Positions 7,953 through 18,263 of a stretch of DNA of 64,000 bases are shown one piece after another. The notes below the pieces were generated by a model. The model was not told the DNA's origin and searched no databases. It saw only the letters and a list, made by a program, of their open reading frames with translations. The DNA is from Chloroflexota bacterium (GTDB lineage Bacteria > Chloroflexota > UBA6077 > FW602-bin22 > JAMCVK01). The stretch lies in the NCBI GenBank assembly GCA_023475225.1, contig JAMCVK010000045.1, forward strand, positions 1 through 64,000, in the 5' to 3' direction. The position numbers and the translations under genes were made by a program. Position 1 is the stretch's first letter; every line of letters begins with the position of its first letter.

Positions 7953-10900
7953 ATGGGTTCAACGCAAGGCAAGAGGGACTGGGTATTCCCGTTCATCATC
8001 CTCCTGGGTTGTCTTGGACTGATCGTCGCTCTCTTCCTGCAAGAGTACAGCTTCCCGATCGCCTCCATCGATTTTAAAATTCTTCAACCAGCAGCCCGCC
8101 GCCTGGCCGAGCAGTTCCTTCAGGAGCGCGGCTTTGATCCCTCTGGCTATCACAGTGTAGTAAGCTTCGAAAGCAACCAGGCCGCACGCAGCTATATCGA
8201 ACACCTCGCCGGTTCAGCCACCCTGAACCGCTTAGCCAAAGAGGTCTCTATCTGGTATTGGCGAGTCAGATTCTTCAAGCCTTTTCAGGCCGAGGAGTTC
8301 AACGTCTATCTCAATCCATCCTCTCGCCTCGTTGGATTCAGGCGCACCCTGTCCGAAGAACGCTCAGGTGCCAGCCTTACCACCACAGCTGCCCAACAGC
8401 TGGCCGAGCAATTCTTGCGTGAAGACCGCCATATTGACCTCACCAGCTACCACTTGATTGGCAGCAGCAGTGAGCAAAAGATAAACCGTGTTGATCAGCA
8501 ATTCACCTGGGAACGCGATAGCCCCGTTTTGGGCGAGGCCACTTACCGACTCTACGTCACCATCCAGGGAGGCCAGGTTGGTGCCTTTGGCGAATATGTT
8601 AAGGTTCCTGAAACATGGTTACGCGGACAGACGGAGGAGTCTGACCGTGGACGACTCCTTGCTCTGGTCGGCTGGACGTCCTATTTCGGCTTGAGCTTGG
8701 CTATAGCCATCATGTTTCTATTCCAATTGCGTCAGGGCGAAATTCGTTGGGGCTTCGTCCTGCCTTTCACCATTGCCCTAGTCGTGCTCGCTGCGGCGGC
8801 TGGGCTCAATTCTCTACCACTGCTTCTTACCGATTATCCAACCACATCCAGTCTAGCAGGATACCTATTAGACCGGATGCGCACCCTGTTGATGGGGCTT
8901 ATACCGCTGGGGGCGATCGTTGTGCTCGCTGGCGCGAGTGGAGCGGCGTTATACAACAAAATGTTCAGTGAACGTGTGCCGTTACACCTCCTAATAACGA
9001 AAAGGGGATTACATTCTCAGGAGTTCGTCAAGGCCATCGCCGTCGGCTACGCTATGGCTGGGGTTTGCCTGGGATATGTCTGTCTCTTCTACTGGCTAGG
9101 CATCCGCTACTTTGGTGTCTGGTCACCAATGGAACTTCCTTACTCGGATCTAATGAGCACCTTTCTACCCTTCCTCTACCCTCTTACTGTGGGCGCTGGG
9201 GCGGCTATAAGTGAGGAATTCGTCTTCCGCCTCTTCGCCATACCATTCTTTCTCGTCATCGCCTCTCGCTGGCTAGCCGACAAATCGTTCAAATTGACCC
9301 TCAAGGTTCCCAGATCGCTCATAGTAGCCTCAGCCCTCATTCCCCCAGCGCTTATCTGGGCCTCGCTACACAGCACTTATCCTCAACAGCCATTTTTTAT
9401 TAGGGCTATCGAGCTATCCGTTGTGGGCGTCGTCTCTGGCTTGATTTTTCTGCGTTATGGCCTCCTGGCCACGCTCACCAGCCACTACGTGTATAACGCT
9501 AGCGTTGTCGGTGGGCTCTTTCTGCTTTCCGGCAACCGTTACCTGCAAGTCTCAGCCATCATAGTCATAGCTTTACCAGCTGTGTTTCTTATCCCTGCAG
9601 CCCTCGCCAAACTGCAAGGGAAATTCCTGCTGGCTAATAAAGAGTTACGGCCAGGAGAACAGGTAGCGGTGATACCGCTGCGAAGAACCGCCGTTCTTCG
9701 TGAGGTGCAACCACCCATTGCCCTTCCCAAGACACGACTCATGTTCCTGGCCACCTTGTCACTGGTGGCCCTTCTCTTTTTGCACCTGGTCGGCACACCA
9801 CGCCTGGGTGATTCCCTAAATCTCAGGATCGGAGAGGGCCAGGCCAAATCTATAGCCGACGATTATCTGTCCAAAATAGGCGTTAGCCAGCAGGGATGGT
9901 CAGTTGTAACCACCTTTGTTGACTGGTCCCAGGACAATGATACCACCTACCTACTTAGACACCTGGGCACTGCTGCCACCAACGAGCTCCTGATTCAGGA
10001 ACTCCATCCCTACCTTTGGCAAGTTCGCTACTTTAAACCCCTTGAAAAAGAGGAGCTCTACATATGGGTGGGGCCTGAAGGCACAGTGCGTGGCTTCAAT
10101 CATGTTCTACCCGAGGCAGCCCCAGGGGCGCCAATTGACTTAGCCGAAGCAAAACGTATCGCCGAACACTTTCTGGACAAGCAAGGGGTGAACTTGAGCC
10201 TCTACAAGATCGTCAGCTCGACAAGTCAGAAACGACCAGCGCGAGTTGACCATTATTTCATCTGGGAGAGGCAAGATAAGTCCATCGCCGCGGGCCGTTT
10301 TCGCCTATTTATTCATATTCAGGGTGATCAAATTGGCGAGTATCGCTCCTTTTTCAAGACGCCAGAATCCTTTGACCGCTCACTGGCCGAGAACACGACC
10401 TTAGATGCCATCCTCGCCACCATTCGTAGCGCTGTCGCGCTAGCGATAGCCGTAGCCCTCCTCCTGCTCTTCGTTCTCAGATTCAAGTCCAGCGACCTCA
10501 AACTACAGCTGCCAATAAGCGCCGCTACCCTCGTTGTTCTCGCCACGATCATTGGCGATGTGAATCACCTTCCCAACTTGATGGCCAGCTATTGGAGCAC
10601 CATCAGTGTCGACCATTTCCTCATCTGGCGGGCGGCCGATTACCTGAGAAATATTGGACTCCTCTTTGCGCGTACCGTCATCGTCGTCGGTGTGGCTGAT
10701 TCCCTTTACAACGAGTTGTTTCCCAACAGGCCCAAACTACACCACCAATTCATGAGATTCTTTGCCTTTCCAGAACGGACCTTTTACGATGCCGGTTTGA
10801 CCGCCATTTTACTCCTACCCCTAATTTTTATGGGTACACTCGCTTATCGGTTGGGCCAGGAGCACTTCCTTCTAGCCACTGCACGCGCCCAATCGACCGT

Positions 10901-11354
10901 TCCTGTAAACCTGATCAACGCCTCGCTGCCCTCTATCGACGCCATGACGGGTGCCGTCAGTACGATCCTTCTCGATGGCTTCACCATGCTGGCCGTCGTG
11001 CTACTTATCTGGAAGATGGCCCGTCGGCCGATGCTGGTGGGCCTGTTTATCTGGTTAGGAGCGGTGCTATTCACCAATCAGGAGGCGAGGGTTCCAGCCG
11101 ATTATATCTTCTTAGCTATCGCTTGGCTCCTGGTTGTGCTCTCTGCAGCCGTGATCATCTCTTACTACGCAGACCACAGGGCGGCAATCTATCTATTTAC
11201 GGCCTGGTCCATCCTCCTATTACGCGATAGCTTATTCCTCATCCGGCAATCGAATTCTTTCTTTGTCCTTAATGGTTGGCTCGTACTCATTTTGGCCTTC
11301 CTACCTCTCTTGCCCGTGATCAAGCATGTTCAAGCGAGACGGTCTTCTCTATAA
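7953..11354 (+). CDS. Giant CPBP (CAAX/Abi) family membrane protease with internal duplication
   Basis: A 1133-residue polytopic membrane protein. After one N-terminal membrane helix, residues 45-220 hold two PepSY-like repeats (ARRLAEQFLQERGFD, AAQQLAEQFLREDRHID). A membrane region follows that contains the CPBP signature SEEFVFRLF near 419, LHSTYPQQP near 472 and SHYVYNASV near 512, the expected Glu-Glu-Arg and two His motifs of the intramembrane protease family. Residues 625-805 repeat the PepSY-like pair (KRIAEHFLDKQGVNLSLY), followed by a second membrane region without the protease signature. The whole protein therefore looks like a duplicated fusion in which one half kept the catalytic site. 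Its substrate is unknown. It is monocistronic. Confidence 0.8.
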   Translation: MGSTQGKRDWVFPFIILLGCLGLIVALFLQEYSFPIASIDFKILQPAARRLAEQFLQERGFDPSGYHSVVSFESNQAARSYIEHLAGSATLNRLAKEVSIWYWRVRFFKPFQAEEFNVYLNPSSRLVGFRRTLSEERSGASLTTTAAQQLAEQFLREDRHIDLTSYHLIGSSSEQKINRVDQQFTWERDSPVLGEATYRLYVTIQGGQVGAFGEYVKVPETWLRGQTEESDRGRLLALVGWTSYFGLSLAIAIMFLFQLRQGEIRWGFVLPFTIALVVLAAAAGLNSLPLLLTDYPTTSSLAGYLLDRMRTLLMGLIPLGAIVVLAGASGAALYNKMFSERVPLHLLITKRGLHSQEFVKAIAVGYAMAGVCLGYVCLFYWLGIRYFGVWSPMELPYSDLMSTFLPFLYPLTVGAGAAISEEFVFRLFAIPFFLVIASRWLADKSFKLTLKVPRSLIVASALIPPALIWASLHSTYPQQPFFIRAIELSVVGVVSGLIFLRYGLLATLTSHYVYNASVVGGLFLLSGNRYLQVSAIIVIALPAVFLIPAALAKLQGKFLLANKELRPGEQVAVIPLRRTAVLREVQPPIALPKTRLMFLATLSLVALLFLHLVGTPRLGDSLNLRIGEGQAKSIADDYLSKIGVSQQGWSVVTTFVDWSQDNDTTYLLRHLGTAATNELLIQELHPYLWQVRYFKPLEKEELYIWVGPEGTVRGFNHVLPEAAPGAPIDLAEAKRIAEHFLDKQGVNLSLYKIVSSTSQKRPARVDHYFIWERQDKSIAAGRFRLFIHIQGDQIGEYRSFFKTPESFDRSLAENTTLDAILATIRSAVALAIAVALLLLFVLRFKSSDLKLQLPISAATLVVLATIIGDVNHLPNLMASYWSTISVDHFLIWRAADYLRNIGLLFARTVIVVGVADSLYNELFPNRPKLHHQFMRFFAFPERTFYDAGLTAILLLPLIFMGTLAYRLGQEHFLLATARAQSTVPVNLINASLPSIDAMTGAVSTILLDGFTMLAVVLLIWKMARRPMLVGLFIWLGAVLFTNQEARVPADYIFLAIAWLLVVLSAAVIISYYADHRAAIYLFTAWSILLLRDSLFLIRQSNSFFVLNGWLVLILAFLPLLPVIKHVQARRSSL

Positions 11355-11386
11355 GAGAAGCCCTATTCCCCCTGCATCGTGCCCAA

Positions 11387-11395
11387 TGCTATAAT
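11387..11395 (+). promoter_or_regulatory. Extended -10 promoter of dinG
   Basis: TGCTATAAT, 72 bases before the dinG start at 11467. Confidence 0.5.
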
Positions 11396-11466
11396 CAGCA
11401 ATGAGCAACCATCGCTCCCTAATAAAGATAATGTTCAGACGTTTCCATCTAAGACCAGAGTAAAAA

Positions 11467-14307
11467 ATGATGAACCAAATCTATGTCTCACTTGACCTGG
11501 AAATGACCAGCCCACGAGCTGAGGAGCAGGAAATAATCGAGATCGCCGCCATAAAGTTTCGTGGTGATACCGTTATTGATACCTGGTCAACCCTGGTGAA
11601 TCCGGGCCGCTCCATACCCTTTAATATCCAAATCCTCACTGGCATCAAGCAGGCCGATGTTGATCGGGCCCCAAAGTTGCCCCAGGTGGCTGGGCCATTG
11701 GTCAAGTTGGTCAAGGATCACCCTATTGTGGCCCACAGCGTATCCTCCGACCTCAATTGCCTTCAACGCAAGGGGATCACCCTGACTAACCCCCAAATCG
11801 ATACGTTCGAATTGGCCAATATCCTTATTCCCCAGTTAACTAACCGTAGTCTAGCTGCCCTGGCCGAGCATTTTCACTTGGAACATACCCTACAACACCG
11901 CGCTGCGGCCGATGCGCTTGTTACGAAAGAGCTCTTCGTAGCCCTCACGAACTTGGCTCTCGAGTTAGATATCTCAGTGATACAAGAGATCAACCATCTT
12001 ACGGCCAAGAGTAGTTGGCCGCTACGATGCTTCTTCCTGGAGATTGAGAAGGAGAAAAGTCGCCTGGCTTATAACGGTACCTCAATTCGCCAGAGACTGG
12101 CCGCAAAAGAGGAGGGCGACAACGCTATTCTGGAGTTGCTCCTCCTCGGTGAGAAATATGAAACCCTTACGCCTAGCGAACGAAAGAAACAGCTGGGGGA
12201 AAGCAAACTTGTTGAGATCTTCGAGCCAGATGGCTTACTGTCCAAAACGCTATCCAGCTACGAATATCGGCCGCAGCAGATTGAAATGACCAAATCCATC
12301 ATAAAGGTCTTCAATGAAGGAGGACAGCTCATCGTGGAAGCCGGGACCGGCACGGGCAAATCGATGTCCTACCTGATGCCGGCCATCTATTTTGCTGTCG
12401 AGAACAGCGAACATATCGTCATCTCTACAAACACCATAAACCTTCAGGATCAGTTGTATACGAAGGATATTCCTCAGCTCAAACAGATCTTGCCCCTAAA
12501 TTTTAAGACCGCTTTGCTGAAAGGACGTAGCAACTATCTGTGTCGGCGAAGGTTCGCCACGCTGCGGCATCATCCGGGACTTACTGAAGATGAAATAGCG
12601 ACCCTGGTCAAGATTCTGGTCTGGCTACAATGGACCCTAACCGGAGACTTGGCTGAATTGAACCTCACCGATACCCAAAAACCAGTTTGGGCCAAGATTT
12701 GGTCTCCAGCTGAGCTGTGCCTCGGAACACGCTGCCCATACAATGCTAAAGGGACATGTTTTCTTTACCACGCTCGCCATCAAGCGGAAGCGGCACACCT
12801 CATTATCGTTAATCACGCTCTTTTGCTCTCTGATATGGTGGCCAACAGTCAGATACTTCCGGACTATCGCCACCTCATCATCGATGAGGCCCACCATTTC
12901 GAGGATGTGGCCACCGACCAGTTGGGATTCAACACTACAGAGCGGGATATTTACAGCTACCTGGACGATTTGAGTCAAGTTCTCACTCCCGAACGACGTG
13001 GCGGATTATTAGCTGAGATAAAGAGCTGTTTTCATAATAGCACCGTGCCGGCCACGGTACAGGGAGATGTAGAGGTACTGATTCAAGAAATCTACGGGTG
13101 CATCAACCGAGCCCGGGAATCAACCCAGCGCTTTTATTCGACCCTCAATAGCTTCCTGCGACAACACGCTCAGGAGAGTCGCGGCTATGATACCCGCTTA
13201 CGCCTGACCAGAAACACCCGTAGCCAACCCAACTGGGGTGGAGTGGAGATCGCCTGGGACAATCTACATCTGCAATTAGCTGAAATCCAAGATAAGCTCG
13301 CTAAGATCGCCCTCACCCTCGAGCAAATGAAGGGACAGGCTATCGCCGAGTATGACGAATCGATCACAGAGATCTCAGCCTCACTCCTCCTCAACCAAAC
13401 ACTTCAAGCACAGATTAACGCCGTTGTTTCTAATCCTTCGGACAACCAAATCTACTGGATAACGGGCAGTGGCAGCAATGGGGAAATCACCCTCAACGCC
13501 GTGCCACTGCGCGTCGGTGAAATCCTGGCTAAGCAGCTCTTCGCTACAAAGGAGACGGTCATTCTTACCTCAGCCACACTCAGCATCGCTGGTCGTTTCG
13601 ATTATATTAAGGAACGCTTGGGGTTACCTTACGCCGATGAGCTCCTCCTTGATTCACCCTTCGATTATGAACGCTCAACGCTGATTTACATCCCCGATGA
13701 TATCCCAGAACCAGAGAAGCCGCACTACCAACATCATCTGCAACAAGCTATTATGGCCATTTGTCGAGCTACAGAGGGGCGTGCCCTTATACTCTTCACT
13801 TCGCGTGCTCAACTACAACAGACCCACCAATCTATTCGACAGCCTCTTGAGAGAGAGAATATCCTGGTTTTAGGACATGGACTTGATGGCTCATCACGAC
13901 AGCTGCTCCAAACATTTAAGACTAATCCCAGGACAATTCTGCTCGGAACGAACAGTTTCTGGGAGGGGATTGATGTTGTTGGAGAGGCCTTGAGTGTTCT
14001 CATCATCACCCGACTGCCATTCGCCGTACCAACAGATCCCGTATTTGCCGCCCGCAGTGAAATGTATGAAGAGCCATTCAATCAGTATAGCGTTCCTCAA
14101 ACAATTCTCCGTTTCAAACAAGGCTTTGGGCGGCTCATTCGCAGTCGGACAGACAGAGGGATATTCATTGTTCTCGATCGCCGCCTTCAGACAAGGCCAT
14201 ACGGACAGTTCTTCCTTCGCTCATTGCCTCACTGTACGCTCCGTTATGGCCCGATCAGCAACCTGCCGGCCGCCGCTGCCGACTGGCTGAGGAGGGTTGT
14301 TGACTAA
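11467..14307 (+). CDS. dinG: DinG-type DNA helicase with N-terminal 3'-5' exonuclease domain
   Basis: A 946-residue fusion. Residues 1-165 are a DnaQ/epsilon-like exonuclease (SLDLEMT gives Exo I, HSVSSDLNCL Exo II, HRAAADALVTKE Exo III). Residues 265-946 are an XPD/DinG superfamily 2 helicase: Walker A EAGTGTGKS near 293, DEAH box IDEAHH near 471 and motif VI QGFGRLIRSRTDRG near 895. Four cysteines between Walker A and DEAH (YLCRRRF, ELCLGTRCP, GTCFLYH) match the iron-sulfur cluster pocket of this family. It acts in repair, probably on R-loops, G4 structures or D-loops. The exonuclease fusion is the Firmicutes/Chloroflexi form of DinG. Confidence 0.9.
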   Translation: MMNQIYVSLDLEMTSPRAEEQEIIEIAAIKFRGDTVIDTWSTLVNPGRSIPFNIQILTGIKQADVDRAPKLPQVAGPLVKLVKDHPIVAHSVSSDLNCLQRKGITLTNPQIDTFELANILIPQLTNRSLAALAEHFHLEHTLQHRAAADALVTKELFVALTNLALELDISVIQEINHLTAKSSWPLRCFFLEIEKEKSRLAYNGTSIRQRLAAKEEGDNAILELLLLGEKYETLTPSERKKQLGESKLVEIFEPDGLLSKTLSSYEYRPQQIEMTKSIIKVFNEGGQLIVEAGTGTGKSMSYLMPAIYFAVENSEHIVISTNTINLQDQLYTKDIPQLKQILPLNFKTALLKGRSNYLCRRRFATLRHHPGLTEDEIATLVKILVWLQWTLTGDLAELNLTDTQKPVWAKIWSPAELCLGTRCPYNAKGTCFLYHARHQAEAAHLIIVNHALLLSDMVANSQILPDYRHLIIDEAHHFEDVATDQLGFNTTERDIYSYLDDLSQVLTPERRGGLLAEIKSCFHNSTVPATVQGDVEVLIQEIYGCINRARESTQRFYSTLNSFLRQHAQESRGYDTRLRLTRNTRSQPNWGGVEIAWDNLHLQLAEIQDKLAKIALTLEQMKGQAIAEYDESITEISASLLLNQTLQAQINAVVSNPSDNQIYWITGSGSNGEITLNAVPLRVGEILAKQLFATKETVILTSATLSIAGRFDYIKERLGLPYADELLLDSPFDYERSTLIYIPDDIPEPEKPHYQHHLQQAIMAICRATEGRALILFTSRAQLQQTHQSIRQPLERENILVLGHGLDGSSRQLLQTFKTNPRTILLGTNSFWEGIDVVGEALSVLIITRLPFAVPTDPVFAARSEMYEEPFNQYSVPQTILRFKQGFGRLIRSRTDRGIFIVLDRRLQTRPYGQFFLRSLPHCTLRYGPISNLPAAAADWLRRVVD

Positions 14308-14688
14308 ATGAGATATGTCTTCGAAGGTGAGCTGACACCATCCGACAAAGAGATCAAGGATTATCACTACCTGCCCTTTGAGGTACCACCACATACCCAC
14401 CGGATCAACGTCACCTACACCTATAGCGACCCCCTCGGCGCGGAGCCGAGTTCGAAGGGCGGTAATATACTCGATATTGGTATCTTTGATAGTCGAGGTA
14501 TCGCTTTTCTAAGTGGAGGATTTAGGGGGTGGAGTGGTGTCTCCCATTCTCGCTTCTTCATCAGTGAACAGGAAGCTACCCCCGGCTATCTGCCCGGACA
14601 GCTGTTGCCTGGACAATGGCATATCATCCTTGGGCTTCATGAGATTGCTAGCTATGGTTGTCATTACATCGTTGAAGTAGAGTTGTAA
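14308..14688 (+). CDS. Small beta-rich protein paired with a PHP hydrolase
   Basis: A 126-residue protein starting directly after the dinG stop codon. The sequence (YHYLPFEVPPHTHRINVTYTY, DIGIFDSRG, PGQWHIILGL) suggests a beta-sandwich. It sits 9 bases before a CehA-type PHP gene, and the combination reads like a small binding domain that in other genomes could be fused to such hydrolases; this is an inference. No catalytic motif is seen. Confidence 0.7.
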   Translation: MRYVFEGELTPSDKEIKDYHYLPFEVPPHTHRINVTYTYSDPLGAEPSSKGGNILDIGIFDSRGIAFLSGGFRGWSGVSHSRFFISEQEATPGYLPGQLLPGQWHIILGLHEIASYGCHYIVEVEL

Positions 14689-14697
14689 GCACAAAAG

Positions 14698-15690
14698 ATG
14701 CATCTGAAAGAGGGGCAGTGGTATAAGGGCGACCTGCATTGTCATAGCCAGCACAGCGATGGGGTCAACACGCCCGCTGAGTTGATCGCCCAAGCCATAA
14801 GCAGGGGACTTCATTTTCTCTCCATCACTGACCACAACACTGTTAGCCAGATTCTAAGCTTACCTGAGCAAGTCGATAGCCCGATTATACTGATTCCTGG
14901 ACAAGAGGTAAGTACCTACTATGGCCACTGTAACGTCTGGGGGACAAGAGAGTGGATAGACTTCCGAGCGCGCTCAGATACAGAGATGAACGCAATTATC
15001 AAGCATGCCCATTCCTATAGCGCCCTTGTGTCTGTGTGCCACCCCAAACATCTTGGGCCTGATTGGGAGTACAAAGAGGTCAAGGGCTACGATTGTTTCG
15101 AGGTCTGGCAAGCCCCTTGGTTCCGCTGGAATCACGAGTCGCTGCACCGCTGGCAGAAAATCCTCAATGCAGGTGGACGGATAACGGCCGTTGGGGGTAG
15201 CGATCTTCATCGACTTCCCCCCACAACAGTCGCAGCACCTTATGACCTCGGCACACCGACAACCTGGGTCCAGTGCAGCGGGGAGGCATCGCTTGGGGCG
15301 ATCCTAGAAGGAATCAAGCAGGGAAGTGTTTTCATTTCCGAGAATGCAGATGGACCCCAAGTATTCTTAACTGTGAGTCAAGAGGGGCACCCCGCTTCTA
15401 CCGTCTCCCTTGGCAAGACCTTACACCTAGCCGGGAAGGCGAGGCTGCACATAAAGGCATACGTGCTTGATGGACAAGGCAAAACTATGCGACTCGTAGC
15501 CAATGGTCACACCATTGCCTTTATCCCCATCAGCGGACAGGATTTTATCCACGAACTGACCTGGGAGGTGGAGGAGAATACTAATCTACGTCTTGAGCTA
15601 TTCCATCTTCGGGGGAGCGATATAAGGCACGAGATCAACATGAGCGCGCTGACCAATCCCGTGTATATCGAAGTGCAAACCGAACCCTGA
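14698..15690 (+). CDS. CehA/McbA-type PHP-domain metallohydrolase
   Basis: 330 residues. The PHP fold is clear from GDLHCHSQHSDG near 11, SITDHNT near 42, GQEVSTYYGH near 65, HAHSYSALVSVCHPKHLG near 100 and GGSDLH near 168. The C-terminal 100 residues are beta-rich (VFLTVSQEGHPAST). CehA-like enzymes cleave phosphoester or carbamate-type bonds; the natural substrate is unknown. It follows dinG and the 126-residue gene on one transcript that ends in the hairpin at 15694-15725. Confidence 0.82.
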   Translation: MHLKEGQWYKGDLHCHSQHSDGVNTPAELIAQAISRGLHFLSITDHNTVSQILSLPEQVDSPIILIPGQEVSTYYGHCNVWGTREWIDFRARSDTEMNAIIKHAHSYSALVSVCHPKHLGPDWEYKEVKGYDCFEVWQAPWFRWNHESLHRWQKILNAGGRITAVGGSDLHRLPPTTVAAPYDLGTPTTWVQCSGEASLGAILEGIKQGSVFISENADGPQVFLTVSQEGHPASTVSLGKTLHLAGKARLHIKAYVLDGQGKTMRLVANGHTIAFIPISGQDFIHELTWEVEENTNLRLELFHLRGSDIRHEINMSALTNPVYIEVQTEP

Positions 15691-15693
15691 AAG

Positions 15694-15725
15694 TTCAGCC
15701 CGCCGGCACGTGCCGGTGGGCTGAA
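15694..15725. terminator. Bidirectional terminator hairpin
   Basis: A 16-base-pair inverted repeat (TTCAGCCCGCCGGCAC / GTGCCGGTGGGCTGAA) lies between the convergent PHP and ftsH genes, with a short AATT on one side and AACTTTC on the other. It probably serves both transcripts. Confidence 0.65.
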
Positions 15726-15767
15726 TTAACTATCGTATGCGACCGATCGTCTGCCTTATCCTAGACT

Positions 15768-17624
15768 CTAAGAAGCTGCCACCAAACTGGGCTTAGTCTC
15801 CGCTGCTGGTGCAGCAAATATCTCTTCCAGATCCGGACCCTCGAGCGTCTCTTCCTTAACCAGTTTCTCTGCTAGTCGGGTCAAGCGGTCCCTCTCCCTG
15901 GTCAGGATCTCTTTAGCCTCGTTGTAGGCCTGCTTGATGAGCGTTTGTATCTCCTCGTCGATAAGCTCAGCGACCCTTTCACTGTAGTTCTTCTGCTCAC
16001 CGATCTCACGTCCCAGGAAGATCAACTCATCTTTATGCCCTAGCGTAACTGGGCCCAGCCTCTTGCTCATCCCATATTCGGTGACCATCTTACGGGCGAT
16101 ACCAGTTGCCCGTTCAATATCGTTCTCCGGACCCGTAGTCATCTCGCCAAAGACTAGCTCCTCAGCCACGTGTCCCGCCAGCAATACGGCTAGCGTAGCC
16201 TCAAATTGCGACTTCGTCCAGAAATAGCGATCCTCTTTCGGCAGCAGGCGTGTATAACCACCCACCACACCCCGGGCGATGATGGATACTTTATGCACCG
16301 GATCCGTATTTGGGAGCATCATGGCCACAAGGGCGTGCCCCGCTTCGTGATAGGCGGTGATCGTCTTCTCTTTCTCGCTGATAATCCTGCTCTTACGCTC
16401 CGGGCCGGCGATAACCCGATCAATAGCCTCTTCAAATTCGGCCATGCTGATTGAACACTTGTTGCGACGAGCAGCGAGAATAGCCGCCTCATTGACCAGG
16501 TTCATAAGGTCAGCGCCAGAGAATCCAGGTGTCTGCTTAGCCAGAACTTCCAGACTCACGTTTTTGTCCAGCGGTTTACCCTTAGCATGTACTTCGAGAA
16601 TCCCTTTTCGCCCAGCCAGGTCCGGGCGATCCAGAACAACCTGACGATCAAAGCGACCCGGTCGCAACAAGGCCGGGTCTAAGATGTCCGGCCGGTTTGT
16701 GGCCGCAATAACGATCACATTGGTATTAGTATCGAAGCCATCCATCTCCACCAGAATCTGATTTAACGTTTGTTCACGTTCATCATGGCTACCGCCTAAT
16801 CCAGCCCCACGTTGTCGGCCTACCGCATCGATCTCATCTACGAAGACAATGCAAGGCGCGTTCCGCTTAGCTTGATCAAATAGATCGCGCACCCGTGAGG
16901 CACCGACACCCACGAACATCTCCACAAACTCAGAGCCACTAATGTTGAAGAATGGTACACCCGCTTCGCCAGCCACCGCTCGTCCCAGCAACGTCTTGCC
17001 TGTGCCAGGAGGACCAACCAACAATACACCCTTCGGAATACGCGCCCCCAGAGCGGCGAACTTCTCCGGATATTTCAGGAACTCTACTACCTCTTGTAGC
17101 TCTTGTTTTGCCTCCTCCACACCCGCTACATCAAGAAAAGTAACCGTTGGTTTATTACCCATAAACATGCGCGCCCGACTTTTGCCAAAAGAAAGGGCCT
17201 GGTTATTCGTGCCCTGCGCCTGACGCATCATAAAGAGGAAAAAGCCTGCCAAAAGAATGAACGGAAGGAGCTGAGCCAACAACCCCAACCAATTTCCGAA
17301 TTCAGCCGGCTTCTTAACCTCATATTGAATCTTCTGAAGCTGATCCTGGGGTACGCCAGCCTCCCGCAGCAATTCATATACGGTGACGTTAGATTCCTTA
17401 CGTAAAGTGGCCTTGCTGCCATCAGTACGCTCAACCGTGACGTTATCGCCTTCAACGATGACCTTCTTGACCTGCCCACTGCGCACCTCTTGCACAAGGT
17501 CGCTGACCATCATCGTCTGAGCCTCTTTCCCCCCGTTCGGTGGGAAGGCCGAAAAGAAGAGCGCCATCAGGGCCACTAAAATCAGTAAATATACAAAACT
17601 ATTTCTCAACCACTTGCTGTCCAT
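15768..17624 (-). CDS. ftsH: ATP-dependent zinc metalloprotease FtsH
   Basis: A membrane-anchored AAA+ protease of 618 residues (normal length) that degrades misfolded membrane proteins and short-lived regulators. Two membrane segments are visible (about 10-28 and 115-132) around a small periplasmic domain. The AAA module has Walker A GPPGTGKT near 206, Walker [12 protein letters not shown] and the SRH region [20 protein letters not shown]. The zinc site is [13 protein letters not shown] near 425. The gene order tilS-hpt-ftsH is widely conserved in Gram-positives and Chloroflexota. It also has its own promoter in the gap after hpt. Confidence 0.97.
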   Translation of the reverse strand: MDSKWLRNSFVYLLILVALMALFFSAFPPNGGKEAQTMMVSDLVQEVRSGQVKKVIVEGDNVTVERTDGSKATLRKESNVTVYELLREAGVPQDQLQKIQYEVKKPAEFGNWLGLLAQLLPFILLAGFFLFMMRQAQGTNNQALSFGKSRARMFMGNKPTVTFLDVAGVEEAKQELQEVVEFLKYPEKFAALGARIPKGVLLVGPPGTGKTLLGRAVAGEAGVPFFNISGSEFVEMFVGVGASRVRDLFDQAKRNAPCIVFVDEIDAVGRQRGAGLGGSHDEREQTLNQILVEMDGFDTNTNVIVIAATNRPDILDPALLRPGRFDRQVVLDRPDLAGRKGILEVHAKGKPLDKNVSLEVLAKQTPGFSGADLMNLVNEAAILAARRNKCSISMAEFEEAIDRVIAGPERKSRIISEKEKTITAYHEAGHALVAMMLPNTDPVHKVSIIARGVVGGYTRLLPKEDRYFWTKSQFEATLAVLLAGHVAEELVFGEMTTGPENDIERATGIARKMVTEYGMSKRLGPVTLGHKDELIFLGREIGEQKNYSERVAELIDEEIQTLIKQAYNEAKEILTRERDRLTRLAEKLVKEETLEGPDLEEIFAAPAAETKPSLVAAS

Positions 17625-17675
17625 AGACCGTCAAATTCCTCTAAACTTATCACCAATTATTTTTATTCTATATCC

Positions 17676-17684
17676 ATTATAGCA
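17676..17684 (-). promoter_or_regulatory. Extended -10 promoter of ftsH
   Basis: TGCTATAAT on the minus strand in the 75-base hpt-ftsH gap, about 50 bases before the ftsH ATG. It allows ftsH to be expressed apart from tilS-hpt. Confidence 0.55.
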
Positions 17685-17699
17685 GAACCATCTCTAAAA

Positions 17700-18254
17700 T
17701 CAAACCTTGGCGGCGTACAGCTCCGCTTTCAGGATTCCTACAAACGGCAGATTACGGTAATTCTCGACAAAATCGAGACCGTAGCCGATCACAAAATGAT
17801 CCGGAATCTCGAAGCCGACATAATCCAGCTGAACATCAGCCTTGCGGGCTTTCTGTTTGTTCAAGAGGGTACAGACACGCAAACTGGCCGGATTACGAGA
17901 CCACAAATTCTCCCTGATATATCTGAGTGTTAGCCCTGTATCGACGATGTCCTCAACGATGAGAACGTCTTTATCCTCCAGGCTTGTATCAAGATCCTTT
18001 AAGATACGAACAACGCCACTCGATTCCGTGCTGGCTCCATAGCTTGAAATGGCCATGAAATCGATCTCCAGGGGCAAGTCGATCGCTCGAATCAAGTCAG
18101 CCATAAACATCACGGCCCCCTTTAAGATCCCCACTAACATCAGATTCTTTCCCTGATAATCATGCGTGATCTGCTTGCCCAGTTCCCGAATCTTCGCCTG
18201 TAGCTCTTCCGGGGAGATAAGTATTCGATCGACATCGTTTGCTATACTGGTCAT
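17700..18254 (-). CDS. hpt: Hypoxanthine(-guanine) phosphoribosyltransferase
   Basis: 184 residues. Purine salvage: converts hypoxanthine/guanine plus PRPP to IMP/GMP. The PRPP-binding signature VLIVEDIVDTGLT lies near residue 100, the flexible loop MAISSYGASTESSG near 66, and the purine-binding C-terminal segment GFEIPDHFVIGYGLD near 147. It lies 9 bases after tilS in the same operon. Confidence 0.95.
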   Translation of the reverse strand: MTSIANDVDRILISPEELQAKIRELGKQITHDYQGKNLMLVGILKGAVMFMADLIRAIDLPLEIDFMAISSYGASTESSGVVRILKDLDTSLEDKDVLIVEDIVDTGLTLRYIRENLWSRNPASLRVCTLLNKQKARKADVQLDYVGFEIPDHFVIGYGLDFVENYRNLPFVGILKAELYAAKV

Positions 18255-18263
18255 AGCACCTCC

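Noticed and set aside
11344-11360. Hairpin CTTCTCT/AGAGAAG over the stop codon of the CPBP-type gene as a terminator
   Set aside because: The stem is short and no U-tract follows.
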